36,480 nucleotides of DNA from positions 1 through 36,480 of the forward strand of contig DVKR01000019.1 of assembly GCA_018715935.1 (NCBI GenBank). The letters run 5' to 3'. Position 1 is the stretch's first letter. The number at the start of each line of letters is the position of its first letter. The position numbers were made by a program, and so were the translations under genes. Shown one piece after another: positions 24,741-33,814 of this stretch. This stretch comes from Candidatus Aphodovivens excrementavium. Its GTDB lineage: Bacteria > Actinomycetota > Coriobacteriia > Coriobacteriales > Eggerthellaceae. The notes beneath the pieces were generated by a model. It did not search any database. It worked only from the letters and a program-made list of their open reading frames with translations, and was not told the origin of the DNA.

Positions 24741-26264
24741 ATGGCGTTTTACTACGAAGAACCGTCCCGCACATTCAACGAGTATCTTTTGGTGCCTGGG
24801 CACACGCCTTCAACGTGCGTGCCAACTGCCGTAAGCCTGAAAACCCCCCTGGTAAAGTATCGCAAGGGCGAAGAGGAATGCCCACTTTCTTTGAGCATTC
24901 CGATGGTGTCCGCCATTATGGCTGCCGTGTCTGACGACCGCATGGCCGTGGCGCTGGCTACCGAGGGCGGTTTGTCTTTCATCTACGGCAACCAGTCCAT
25001 CGAGGACGAGGCAGCCATGGTCAAGCGCGTCAAAGACTACAAAGCGGGCTTTGTGGTAAGCGACGCGAACCTGCGTCCCGACATGACGCTGGCCGAAGTG
25101 GTTGAGCTGAAGGAGCGCTACGGCCATTCCACGATGCCCGTTACCGAAGACGGCGGCCCTCACGGCAAGCTGCTCGGCGTTGTGACCGAGCGCGATTACC
25201 GTCTCTCGCGCATGTCTATGGACGAGAAGGTTGCCGATTTCATGACGCCGCGCGAGCGCCTTATCGTGGCGCCTGCCGACACCACGCTCAAGGCGGCTAA
25301 CGATATCATCTGGGATCACAAGCTCAACTCGCTGCCTGTTGTCGACGAGAACGACTGCCTGATGTATCTGGTGTTCCGCAAAGACTACGACTCCCACAAG
25401 TCCAATCCCAACGAGATGCTCGACGCACACAAGCGCTACATGGTGGGCGCTGGCATCAACTCGCGCGACTACACCGAGCGCATTCCCGCGTTGGTGGAGG
25501 CGGGCGCCGACGTGCTGTGCATCGACAGCTCCGAGGGCTTTTCGGATTGGCAGAAGATGACCATCGAGTGGGTGCGCGAGCACTACGGCGACGACGTGAA
25601 GATCGGTGCCGGAAACGTTGTTGACGCAGAAGGCTTCCGCTTCCTGGCGGAGGCGGGCGCCGACTTCATCAAGATCGGCATCGGCGGCGGCTCCATCTGC
25701 ATCACGCGCGAGACGAAGGGCATTGGCCGCGGTCAGGCGACGGCGGTTATCGAGGTGGCCAAGGCGCGCGACGAGTATTTCAAGGAAACCGGCGTTTACG
25801 TGCCCATTTGCTCTGACGGTGGCATCGTGTACGACCATCACATCTCGCTGGCGCTGGCCATGGGCTCCGACTTCGTGATGTTGGGCCGCTACTTCGCCCG
25901 TTTTGACGAAAGCCCGTCAAACAAGGTGATGGTTAACGGCACCTACATGAAGGAATACTGGGGAGAAGGATCTGCACGCGCCCGCAACTGGGGCCGCTAC
26001 GATCTGGGCGGCAAGAAGACGCTCGCCTTCGAGGAAGGCGTCGACAGCTACGTGCCCTACGCCGGCTCGCTGAAAGACAACGTGGCGCTGACGCTTTACA
26101 AGATCAAGGCAACGATGTGCAACTGTGGCGCGCTCACCATCCCCGAGTTCCAGGACAAGGCGAAGCTGACCCTGGTAAGCTCCACGTCTATCGTTGAGGG
26201 CGGCGCTCACGACGTAGTTCTCAAAGACAAGAACACCTACGCGAGCAACGTGTCACTTCGCTAG
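24741..26264 (+). CDS. guaB: IMP dehydrogenase
   Basis: NAD-dependent oxidation of IMP to XMP, the committed step to GMP, 507 residues. Residues 1-95 begin the barrel; two CBS domains lie at about 100-215 ([15 protein letters not shown] and [17 protein letters not shown]); the barrel resumes after. The catalytic cysteine is C320 in [18 protein letters not shown], followed by the mobile flap. The start at 24741 has GGAGGAG 7 bases upstream; an upstream in-frame start at 24702 is not supported. A strong terminator follows. Confidence 0.95.
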   Translation: MAFYYEEPSRTFNEYLLVPGHTPSTCVPTAVSLKTPLVKYRKGEEECPLSLSIPMVSAIMAAVSDDRMAVALATEGGLSFIYGNQSIEDEAAMVKRVKDYKAGFVVSDANLRPDMTLAEVVELKERYGHSTMPVTEDGGPHGKLLGVVTERDYRLSRMSMDEKVADFMTPRERLIVAPADTTLKAANDIIWDHKLNSLPVVDENDCLMYLVFRKDYDSHKSNPNEMLDAHKRYMVGAGINSRDYTERIPALVEAGADVLCIDSSEGFSDWQKMTIEWVREHYGDDVKIGAGNVVDAEGFRFLAEAGADFIKIGIGGGSICITRETKGIGRGQATAVIEVAKARDEYFKETGVYVPICSDGGIVYDHHISLALAMGSDFVMLGRYFARFDESPSNKVMVNGTYMKEYWGEGSARARNWGRYDLGGKKTLAFEEGVDSYVPYAGSLKDNVALTLYKIKATMCNCGALTIPEFQDKAKLTLVSSTSIVEGGAHDVVLKDKNTYASNVSLR

Positions 26265-26273
26265 CGCGTATGC

Positions 26274-26299
26274 GCGCGTCCAAGGATGAGCGGACGCGC
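26274..26299 (+). terminator. Hairpin just after guaB
   Basis: GCGCGTCC and GGACGCGC are perfect 8-bp arms with a 10-nt loop, with no T-run; a stronger terminator lies just downstream. Confidence 0.4.
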
Positions 26300-26320
26300 A
26301 ACGGAATCAGCTCTGCAGAA

Positions 26321-26356
26321 AAACGCGTGTCGAACGGTTAGGTTCGCACGCGTTTT
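26321..26356. terminator. Bidirectional intrinsic terminator between guaB and the LuxR gene
   Basis: AAACGCGTG (26321-26329) pairs with CACGCGTTT (26347-26355), with CGAAC/GTTCG inside. T-rich tails lie on both sides, so it can end guaB and the convergent LuxR transcript. Confidence 0.85.
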
Positions 26357-26436
26357 GCTTTTTCGGGTCGGCGATATGGTGCTGGTGCAATCCGGCGAAA
26401 CGGTCAGTTTGGCACGCGTTTTGTATTTTCGGGGTC
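26331..26436. repeat. Duplicated terminator sequence overlapping the LuxR gene end
   Basis: Bases 26334-26369 recur at 26399-26436 with CACGCGTTTTG exact and about 85% overall identity, 65 bases apart. The second copy supplies the last codons and stop of the LuxR gene. Confidence 0.7.
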
Positions 26437-27909
26437 TTCGAGCCTCGTCTGCTCTATGAGCGTGAGCAGTTCCTCGCGCGAGTTGATGCCAAGCTTTTTG
26501 TAGATATGGTAGGTGTGGGTTTTCACCGTATGCTGGGAGATGCAGAGCTTTTCTTGGATATAGACGCTTCCGCGCCCCTTTGCCAACAGGTTAAACACCT
26601 CAATTTCGCGTGCTGAAAGATTGCTTTCCTTGGCAATCTTGTTGCAGCGTTCGCGCCAGGTGGCGCGCGTGGGTTGCGGCTGGCCGGGAGGCATTGGCGG
26701 TAGGGGCTTCTCGATGCGCTCGCTTTCAAGCTGGTCTTTGTCGAAATTGATGACTGTCACAAAGATGGTCAGAAGAACAACCAGGCCAAGCGAAATGAAG
26801 GCAAACAGATCGTCGCTTTCCACGCCGACGTATGCTGCGGCATATCCGGCAAGGTACCCAATGCCAACGCCTACGACAATGGGGGCGTGACCGCGCCCCA
26901 CAAGATAGAACGGCGCTACTCGGTACCGCTTAACCAGGCAGAGCAGAGAATCCAGGTTTACCAGCGTCAGGCAAAGGTACGCCGCAAGAATAACCAGCAT
27001 ACAGAGCAGACGCAGCGACGTGTCCACAAATGGAATGGGTAACAGTCCCAGCACGAGAAAAGGGAAAATAAGCCGCTGCACTTTGCCATGCATCATCTTG
27101 TCGGCGTTTTTCTCAAGATACGGAAGCATCAGGGCGGCGCCGCACATAATGGCGAACGCGATGCCTGCATAAAGGCGGAACGAAGGCGGTTGCAACAGCA
27201 AGGTGCAGATTGCCAAGCCAAACACGCAGCCGTAGAGGGTATTGAGGGCGTCTATCGGCTTGGTGAGGCGATGGCGCTCAAGCGATTCGGCGCGCGATAC
27301 ATACGCAACCGAGGCAACGTCTTGTTCGAGCAGTTTGAGAAGCAGCAGGCTAGCCGGAGCTGCGAGAAGCGGAACAAGGGCCTCTACTGCGGTAGAGAGG
27401 TAGGTCGCGCAAAAATACAGGGCCGCCCCCAGCATGGCGGAAATGACAATAACCTTCGAAACGAATGCCTTGGCGAAGCAGACAAGGAATTCGGACCAAA
27501 GCGCCAAAAGGCATCCGAGCCCTAAGCCTGCCACGAACCAGGCAGCCACGGCTACAGGGGCAAAAACGCTCACGCCGGACAGCGAGCACACAAGTAAAAC
27601 GCCGGTTGGGAAAACGCTGAACGCGCATCCGAAGTACCGAAGCGTTTTGTGCCCCTCTTCCGTCGCGAACCGATCGCACCAAAAGAAGATGATCACGTCG
27701 GCAAAGGCAAGCCCTATGACAACGGCGGCCGGCAAAGGCCCGTGCCAAAACGTGCCGGTTTCGCCGCTTTGCAGCCGTGCGAACGGGTCGTAGAGTACCG
27801 CCAAAAAGAATATGAGCCAGAAAAGAGAAAACCCTACCGAGATGCTTACAAGCTGGGCGGTAGTCCCGCGTTCTCCCTGCTCATAAGACGGTCTAGTACT
27901 TTTCTCCAT
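26404..27909 (-). CDS. LuxR-type regulator with large membrane domain
   Basis: The protein has 501 residues. About 10-12 hydrophobic segments fill residues 20-400 and form a membrane sensor. The C-terminal HTH (about 435-495) reads LSAREIEVFNLLAKGRGSVYIQEKLCISQHTVKTHTYHIYKKLG, a clear LuxR domain. Such MFS-length membrane LuxR proteins are greatly expanded in Eggerthellaceae and often sit beside oxidoreductase genes, so it may sense the substrate of the neighbouring enzyme. The start at 27909 has GGGGGGA about 7 bases upstream, in preference to an in-frame start at 27945. It is divergent from the molybdo-enzyme gene, with 240 bases between that hold no gene. Confidence 0.9.
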   Translation of the reverse strand: MEKSTRPSYEQGERGTTAQLVSISVGFSLFWLIFFLAVLYDPFARLQSGETGTFWHGPLPAAVVIGLAFADVIIFFWCDRFATEEGHKTLRYFGCAFSVFPTGVLLVCSLSGVSVFAPVAVAAWFVAGLGLGCLLALWSEFLVCFAKAFVSKVIVISAMLGAALYFCATYLSTAVEALVPLLAAPASLLLLKLLEQDVASVAYVSRAESLERHRLTKPIDALNTLYGCVFGLAICTLLLQPPSFRLYAGIAFAIMCGAALMLPYLEKNADKMMHGKVQRLIFPFLVLGLLPIPFVDTSLRLLCMLVILAAYLCLTLVNLDSLLCLVKRYRVAPFYLVGRGHAPIVVGVGIGYLAGYAAAYVGVESDDLFAFISLGLVVLLTIFVTVINFDKDQLESERIEKPLPPMPPGQPQPTRATWRERCNKIAKESNLSAREIEVFNLLAKGRGSVYIQEKLCISQHTVKTHTYHIYKKLGINSREELLTLIEQTRLEDPENTKRVPN

Positions 27910-28149
27910 ACTGGATTCCCCCCAAGTTTCATACCCAATGGGCATCGCGGCACTTCCAAAAACACCGCATTTGCCGATATGCCGTGTCCGGTTTGGTGCC
28001 TATGCTTTTTACGAACCCGGGCGCACCGACATGCTGCCAACAGGTCGGGCGCAACCCTTATGCGGAAGACGGTCCGCAAAGGGGTATCCGGGTTCATTGT
28101 ATCCGCAAAAGAGCGAATGCAACAAGACGAGAAGAGAGGTGGAAAGGGT

Positions 28150-30390
28150 ATGGGAGACAAAGATTATAAATTTGTTGAGCATGAGAAGCCCTGGAGGTAC
28201 CAAGAGGACGGCTATACCGTTACGCGCGGTAGCGCGTGGACGGGCCCAGGATGCCACTTAGGCTGCGGCGTTTTGCTCTACACCGACGAGGACGGCAAGC
28301 TCGTTAAGGTAGAGGGCGATCCGGAGAACCCCTACAACGGCGGCCGCTTGTGCGTGCGCTGCCTAGACCTCCCCGAAGTGACGAACCATCCCGACCGCCT
28401 GCTGTATCCCATGAAGCGCGCCCGCGAAGACCGCGGCAAAGACAAATGGGAGCGCATCAGCTGGGATGAGGCGGTTGACCTGGTGGCCGGCAAGCTCATT
28501 GAGATTCGCGACAAGTATGGTGCCGAATCGGTCGTGTTCGGCCAGGGCACTGGCCGCGACATCGCCTCGTGGATCACGCGCTTGGCGTGGTCATACGGCA
28601 GCCCCAACTACACCTGCTTTGCGTTGTCGGGTTTGGCGTGCTACCTGCCGCGCGTTGCCGGCATGGCTGCCACCTGCGGCGGCTATACGATAGCCGACTG
28701 CTCGCAGCAATTCCCCGATCGTTACGATAATCCCAACTGGCGCCGCCCTGAGCTTATGGTGGTGTGGGGCAACTACCCGCTGCGCGCCAATTCCGACGGC
28801 TTCTATGGCCACTGGATGATCGACCTGCTCAGGCAGGGCATGAAATTCATCATGATCGATCCTCGCGTTACCTGGCTTGGCTTGAAGGCAGAAGAGCATC
28901 TGCAGCTGCGTCCCGGCACCGACGCCGCGCTGGCGCTTGGCATGATGAACGTTATCATCAACGAGGATCTTTACGATCATGAGTTCGTTGAAAAGTGGAC
29001 CTACGGCTTCGAGGAACTGTGCGAGCGCGTGCAAGAGTATCCTCCTTCTAAGGTCGCCGAGATCACCTGGGTTCCCGAAGAGCAGATCATTCGCGCGGCA
29101 CGTCTTATTGCCACGAGCAAACCCGCCGCAATGCAGTGGGGTCTTGCCGTTGACATGGTGTGCGAGGCCTTGCCGGCTGGCCAGGCCATTGTTGGCCTGT
29201 TCCAGATCACGGGCAACATCGACATCCCCGGCGGCAATATCTTCCCCGTTGAGTTGATTGCCTACTCTGGCGGTTGGGGCGGCGAGCTTATCAGCGAAGA
29301 GCAAAAGGCAAAGCGCATCGGCTTGGACACCTATCCGCTGCTAAAGCTGGGCTTCCAGGTTGCGCAAGCCGACGAGTTGATCAAGACGATGGAGACCGAC
29401 GAGCCCTACAAGATCCATGGCGTGTGGCTGCAGACCAACAACGCCATCGCCTGCATGGGCGCCGATCCTCAGCGTGTGCTGAAAGCGCTGCTGCGAACCG
29501 ACTTCAATGTGGTGGTTGACCTGTTCATGACGCCTACGGCTATGGCATGCGCCGATGTGGTACTGCCCGCCTGCACCTATCCTGAAAAAGACGGTCTTCG
29601 TTTGGGCGATGGACTGCAGCGCGGCGAGGTCATCAACAAGGTGACCACCGTCGGCGAGGCGAAGTCCGACGCCGAGATCAACCTGACGATTGGCAAGCGC
29701 CTCAACCCCGAAGCGTGGCCGTGGGACACCATCGAGGACATGCTGTCCTACATGATTGAGTCCACGGGCATGACCTTCCCCGAAATGCGCGAAAAGGCGC
29801 CGGTGTATCTGCCGTTCGAGTACAAGCGTTACGAGAAGGGCCTTCTGCGTGCCGACGGACAGCCAGGCTTCAACACCGCCACTGGCCGCATCGAGCTGTG
29901 GAGCACGTTCTACGACGCCTGCGGACTCGACCCGATGCCGTACTTCGAAGAGCCGAGCCCCGGCCCGGGCGCTACGCCTGAACTCATGGAAGAGTATCCG
30001 TTTGTGCTGACCACCGGCGCCCGCCGTTGGAGCTCGTTCCATTCCGAGCATCGCCAGGTCAAGCGCCTGCGTCGCATGGATCCCTGGCCGTATATCGAAG
30101 TGCATCCCGAAACTGCAGAGAAGCTTGGCGTGACCGACGGCGAGTGGGTATGGGTGGAGAACCCGCTGGGACGCGCAAAGCGCACCATCAAGATCACCCC
30201 GATCGTCGACCCGCGCGTGGTGTCTTGCGACCACGGCTGGTGGCTGCCTGAACGCGACCCCGAGAACCTCTATGACGTGTTCGACGTGAACATCAACAAC
30301 CTGGTGCCCATGAAATGCGGCAAGTCTGGCTTCGGTGCGAACTACAAAACTTCGATCTGCAAGATCTACAAAGTAAAGGAAGGTGAGTAG
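28150..30390 (+). CDS. Molybdopterin oxidoreductase, acetylene-hydratase/catechol-dehydroxylase-like
   Basis: Mo/W-bis-pterin enzyme, 746 residues, no Tat signal or membrane helix, so cytoplasmic. The N-terminal [4Fe-4S] region is unusual: C35 and C39 then C68 and C71, with Gly32 where the first cysteine of CxxCxxxC is expected. The likely Mo ligand is C164 in ACYLPR, matching the C-x-x-P-R position of the family. Pterin-binding and C-terminal MopB domains (VLTTGARRWSSFHSEHR, WVENPLGRAKRTIKI) are complete. Its partner, starting 3 bases after the stop, is a small ferredoxin-like subunit. Homologues in Eggerthellaceae dehydroxylate catechols; that activity is an inference here. The start at 28150 follows GAGAGG about 10 bases away. 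Confidence 0.88.
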   Translation: MGDKDYKFVEHEKPWRYQEDGYTVTRGSAWTGPGCHLGCGVLLYTDEDGKLVKVEGDPENPYNGGRLCVRCLDLPEVTNHPDRLLYPMKRAREDRGKDKWERISWDEAVDLVAGKLIEIRDKYGAESVVFGQGTGRDIASWITRLAWSYGSPNYTCFALSGLACYLPRVAGMAATCGGYTIADCSQQFPDRYDNPNWRRPELMVVWGNYPLRANSDGFYGHWMIDLLRQGMKFIMIDPRVTWLGLKAEEHLQLRPGTDAALALGMMNVIINEDLYDHEFVEKWTYGFEELCERVQEYPPSKVAEITWVPEEQIIRAARLIATSKPAAMQWGLAVDMVCEALPAGQAIVGLFQITGNIDIPGGNIFPVELIAYSGGWGGELISEEQKAKRIGLDTYPLLKLGFQVAQADELIKTMETDEPYKIHGVWLQTNNAIACMGADPQRVLKALLRTDFNVVVDLFMTPTAMACADVVLPACTYPEKDGLRLGDGLQRGEVINKVTTVGEAKSDAEINLTIGKRLNPEAWPWDTIEDMLSYMIESTGMTFPEMREKAPVYLPFEYKRYEKGLLRADGQPGFNTATGRIELWSTFYDACGLDPMPYFEEPSPGPGATPELMEEYPFVLTTGARRWSSFHSEHRQVKRLRRMDPWPYIEVHPETAEKLGVTDGEWVWVENPLGRAKRTIKITPIVDPRVVSCDHGWWLPERDPENLYDVFDVNINNLVPMKCGKSGFGANYKTSICKIYKVKEGE

Positions 30391-30392
30391 GC

Positions 30393-30722
30393 ATGACCCG
30401 GTACGGATTGCTTATAGATACCGAATGGTGCTCTGGCTGCCATACCTGCGAAATTGCATGCCAGATGGAGCATAAACTTCCCGTAGGTCAAACCGGCATT
30501 TTGGTCAACGAGATTGGCCCGTGGGAGATCTGCGATGGCAAATGGCAGCTTTCGTACCTGCCGGCTTTAACCTCCCAGTGCAACGGGTGCGCCGAGCGCG
30601 TTGGCAAGGGCAAGCTGCCCACCTGCGTGCAACATTGTCAGGCCCGCTGCCTAGAGCACGGCCCTGTTGAGGAGCTTGCCAAGAAGATGGACGGCCCCAA
30701 TAAGGTTCTGTTCACCATCTAG
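30393..30722 (+). CDS. Small ferredoxin-like electron transfer subunit
   Basis: This 109-residue protein is the electron-transfer partner of the preceding enzyme. Cysteines C13, C16, C19 and C23 form one cluster motif (CxxCxxCxxxC); C63, C66, C78 and C82 a second, with C47 and C86 extra. It is shorter than DmsB-type subunits (about 200 aa, four clusters), so it should hold two [4Fe-4S] clusters. There is no membrane anchor. The start is 2 bases after the previous stop, and AAAGGAAGG overlaps the end of that gene, indicating translational coupling. Confidence 0.9.
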   Translation: MTRYGLLIDTEWCSGCHTCEIACQMEHKLPVGQTGILVNEIGPWEICDGKWQLSYLPALTSQCNGCAERVGKGKLPTCVQHCQARCLEHGPVEELAKKMDGPNKVLFTI

Positions 30723-30731
30723 GCATGAGGC

Positions 30732-30767
30732 ATGGGGGCATCGGCGCGGGCGCGGCGGTGCCCCCAT
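30732..30767 (+). terminator. Hairpin after the ferredoxin-like gene
   Basis: ATGGGGGCA and TGCCCCCAT are perfect 9-bp arms with an 18-nt GC-rich loop, 9 bases after the stop. A T-run (TTTTT) occurs only 21 bases further on. Confidence 0.55.
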
Positions 30768-30886
30768 TGGCATGCGGGGGTCAGGCATCTTTTTCACACG
30801 TGCGCTAATTATAGAATCTAGCTAACAGGTGGGTTTTTATGCAATACTGAAAAGTCGATCAGTCAATTCGAGGCAGAAGAGCCGCT

Positions 30887-30895
30887 GGGGGGGGG
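30887..30895 (+). promoter_or_regulatory. Nine-G tract serving as ribosome-binding site
   Basis: Nine consecutive G stand 4 bases before the ATG of the MalT-like regulator. A single G gain or loss changes spacing to the start codon. It replaces a normal GGAGG site, which is not present. Confidence 0.75.
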
Positions 30896-30899
30896 TTCT

Positions 30900-33575
30900 A
30901 TGCGTAGCGATCATCTCGATGTAGTGTTCTCAAAATTCGATAAACCAATTTTGCCGCTTGATCACGTTCCCAGACCTCAGCTTGTTTCCCGGCTTGCGCG
31001 CATGGCGAATCAGCGGGTCACTGTTGTTTCTGCCCCTATGGGCTATGGCAAAACTTGCCTTCTCGCCGAGCTGGCGGAAAGCGTTACGGGGGCGTTGTGG
31101 CTTTCGTTAGACAAGGAAGACGGAGATCCAACTCGTTTGTGGAGCCATGTTGCTGCTCTGCTCGGCGTCAACCTGGACACGAATCCATGCCAAAAAGAGT
31201 GCTCTTCTGCATTGCGTGATTGGCGCAGCGCGGAAAAAAGGCTCTCTTCCGCCTACGATTCTCCCAACGACGTCTCCTGCCGTAATTCAAGCGCCGCAGA
31301 CGGAACGCTTATTTTCGTCGATCGGTTCGAGTGTATTTGCGACACTCCGTCTGCAGAGGAGTTCGTGGCGTTTGCTGAGTCTTTGCCGCCCGCTTTTCAT
31401 CTTGTTGTGGCAACGCGCTGCGTTCCCGAGCGGTTTGCTCAGAGGCTCAGTGCCCTCGGCAATTTTTCTCTTTCTGGTTACGATTTGGAATTTAGCGAAG
31501 CGGAATCGGCGGAGCTTATGTCCCGCGCTGCTGAAATTGCGGGGACTCGATGGGACGAGGAAATTGAAAAGGAAGCCCTTCATGCGACCGAAGGATGGCC
31601 TCAAGGGGTTTCGATGGCTGCGAAGTCGCTTTTTGACCATGCGCGAGGCAGCTACGATTTCCGGTTCGGGGGGTCGAACGTCTATGTGGATTCGTATTTC
31701 CGAGAGAACGTCGAGCGTCTGCTCGACGAGGATCGCCTGAGTTGGCTGGTGTCTCTCTCGGCGTTCGAGCGTTTCAATGACGGGCTTATCGATTACGCGT
31801 TTGGCCAGAGCGGTTCCGATGTGCGTATTCGCGCAATGATCGACCTCGGCATTCCCCTTGTGCGATGCGACACCAGCGGCTCGTGGTTCAGGTTTGGCGG
31901 CTTGTTTGCCGATTGGCTTCGGCAGCAACTTGTGGGCAAGCGTATCTCCGAACTCTGCTTGATGGCAAGCGTGTGGTTCGACGGGCGCAAGCGCACCGCA
32001 GAGGCAGCAAAATACATGCTGATGGCGGTTGATTACGAATACGTGGAAAACCTCGTTGAGGCAATCTATGGCCTGCGCAGGAGAAACCGGCGAACGCCGT
32101 TCGTGCTATGGCTCAGCCGTCAGTCTTCCGCAGAGCTTACGGAAGTTCCGCTCATGTGCGCGCTCTATGCCTGGTCCTATAACTCGGCAGGGTATATCGA
32201 GCAGTCTCGCGATTGGGGCAGGCGGTTTGAGCGGTTGCTGAGTGGCGGCGAGGGCGACAATACCCCCAGACCAGGGTTTCTGGAGTTCGGCCTGCGCGTT
32301 TTTACGTCGAAGCTCGATGCGATGGAGGGGAAATGCCGCGCGGCGCTGCAGGCGAGCGAGCCCATCCTCGCGGTAGGCGAGCGCATAAAGCCCGTTGTCC
32401 TGAGCGTGACCTATCAATCGCGTGGCGAGGCATACGCCCGTATGGGGGTGTTCGAGAACGCAGCCGATGAGTTCATCAAAGCGCGGGCGAGCGCAAAGGC
32501 GGGCGGCGCCCTGCATCAGGTGTATTTCAACTTGTACAGCTATGCCGACAGTCGCTACCGTCTGGCGGACCTCGATTCCGCCGTCTCTTCCTGCGATCGG
32601 CTTATCGCCGAATGCCCGTCCGAGTATCCCTTCGTTGGGGCGTCGCACGCATTGCGCTCTCGCATACTGTTGGAGCGAAACGATCTTGTTTCCGCGCAGA
32701 AGGACGTGGAGGCCGCGCTTTCGATCACGACGCCGTATCGCAATTTGGACCTCTATATGGAATCGTTGATGGCAAAAGCGTATTACGAGGCCACTTTGGG
32801 AGACGTGGCGATTGCCTACGAGACGGCCTATTCGGCGGTGATTCTGGGAGAGCAGCGTCCAGCCCCTCGTGATGTGCTGATCCGCGCGTATGTCGTGCAG
32901 GCGTTGATTGCTTTCGAGCTTGAAAGCGAGCAAGAGCTTGAAGTTATCGCTGCGCGCATTGGCGCTTGCTTGGCAGAAGACGACGAGTATGGGATGTTGA
33001 TGTGCGGCTACATCAACGGCCTGTTGTTCCAAAAGCAGGGCAATATGCTGCGAGCATTGGAGGAGCTCGACCAGGTGTTCACTGAAACCATGCGGCGAGG
33101 TCACAAAGATCTGGCAATCAAGGTGTGCGCAGCAAGAGTGGCGGTGCTTGACAGCGTGGGAAACGTGAGCCGGCGGCGCTCCGCCACGCGTGATCTTGTT
33201 ATGTTGGCGATGAAGCCAGGATATATCGCAAGCCTGCTTGTTCCGGGCGAGCCCATGAGGCGGGCCTTGCGCGACCTTCTGTCTTCGCAAGGCTTCAATG
33301 CCGGTGTGCGGGGGTACATAAAGCAAGTGCTGGCGGCGTTCGACTCCTATCTCGACCGACATCACGCGCGACGGGCGGCAGACGTTCGAGGTCTGGAAGA
33401 GCTCACGGCGAGGGAGCGCGAGGTTCTCGAGCTTCTGAACCGCGGCATGTCTCGGAAGGAAATCGCCGAAACACTCTGCATCAGCGTGAATACCGCAAAG
33501 CACCACGTTACTCACATCTACGAGAAGCTCGGTGTTTCCTCGAAGCGCGAGGCTCTCGACCGCGTATCGCTATAG
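30900..33575 (+). CDS. MalT-like LuxR-family regulator (LAL type)
   Basis: Large ATP-binding LuxR regulator, 891 residues. Walker A is APMGYGKT (45-52) with Walker B-like LIFVDRFECI near 140. A long helical, TPR-like region fills about 350-800. The C-terminal LuxR domain (about 828-891) reads LTAREREVLELLNRGMSRKEIAETLCISVNTAKHHVTHIYEKLG. MalT-type proteins act as ligand-gated activators, here probably for a neighbouring molybdo-enzyme gene; the ligand is unknown. The start at 30900 is preceded by nine G. It is followed by a strong terminator, then the second molybdo-enzyme. Confidence 0.9.
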   Translation: MRSDHLDVVFSKFDKPILPLDHVPRPQLVSRLARMANQRVTVVSAPMGYGKTCLLAELAESVTGALWLSLDKEDGDPTRLWSHVAALLGVNLDTNPCQKECSSALRDWRSAEKRLSSAYDSPNDVSCRNSSAADGTLIFVDRFECICDTPSAEEFVAFAESLPPAFHLVVATRCVPERFAQRLSALGNFSLSGYDLEFSEAESAELMSRAAEIAGTRWDEEIEKEALHATEGWPQGVSMAAKSLFDHARGSYDFRFGGSNVYVDSYFRENVERLLDEDRLSWLVSLSAFERFNDGLIDYAFGQSGSDVRIRAMIDLGIPLVRCDTSGSWFRFGGLFADWLRQQLVGKRISELCLMASVWFDGRKRTAEAAKYMLMAVDYEYVENLVEAIYGLRRRNRRTPFVLWLSRQSSAELTEVPLMCALYAWSYNSAGYIEQSRDWGRRFERLLSGGEGDNTPRPGFLEFGLRVFTSKLDAMEGKCRAALQASEPILAVGERIKPVVLSVTYQSRGEAYARMGVFENAADEFIKARASAKAGGALHQVYFNLYSYADSRYRLADLDSAVSSCDRLIAECPSEYPFVGASHALRSRILLERNDLVSAQKDVEAALSITTPYRNLDLYMESLMAKAYYEATLGDVAIAYETAYSAVILGEQRPAPRDVLIRAYVVQALIAFELESEQELEVIAARIGACLAEDDEYGMLMCGYINGLLFQKQGNMLRALEELDQVFTETMRRGHKDLAIKVCAARVAVLDSVGNVSRRRSATRDLVMLAMKPGYIASLLVPGEPMRRALRDLLSSQGFNAGVRGYIKQVLAAFDSYLDRHHARRAADVRGLEELTAREREVLELLNRGMSRKEIAETLCISVNTAKHHVTHIYEKLGVSSKREALDRVSL

Positions 33576-33634
33576 GCGTTTGCGCTACGCCCTCAACTGC
33601 GATCAGCGGTGTCGGGCGGGTTTTCAATTGTCGC

Positions 33635-33680
33635 AAAAGGGCTGTCTTCCGGTTTTTCTTCTCGGAATATAGCCCTTTTT
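33635..33680 (+). terminator. Intrinsic terminator of the MalT-like gene
   Basis: AAAAGGGCT (33635-33643) pairs with AGCCCTTTT (33671-33679), inner TTCCG (33647-33651) pairs with CGGAA (33663-33667), then T. Confidence 0.8.
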
Positions 33681-33745
33681 CTAGCTGTATGGCACCCAAT
33701 ATAGCCCTTTTGAATGGCACCTCTAAGACCTGTTATAGCACTTTT
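33666..33745 (+). repeat. Three AATATAGCCCTTTT-type repeats upstream of second molybdo-enzyme
   Basis: AATATAGCCCTTTT at 33666-33679 and again at 33698-33711, and GTTATAGCACTTTT at 33732-33745: spacing 32 and 34 bases, close to three helical turns. ATGGCACC follows the first two. An imperfect inverted repeat TCTAAGAC / GTCTCTTAGA brackets the third (33722-33729, 33756-33765). They could be activator sites or echoes of terminator duplication. Confidence 0.6.
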
Positions 33746-33814
33746 CCCGTCGGTAGTCTCTTAGATGCGAGGAGCGCTGTCATACATACGGCGCAGACGA
33801 GGAGAGGAGAGGCT

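Noticed and set aside
24810..25841. 343-codon minus-strand open frame opposite guaB
   Set aside because: Histidine/valine-rich shadow of guaB; no motif.
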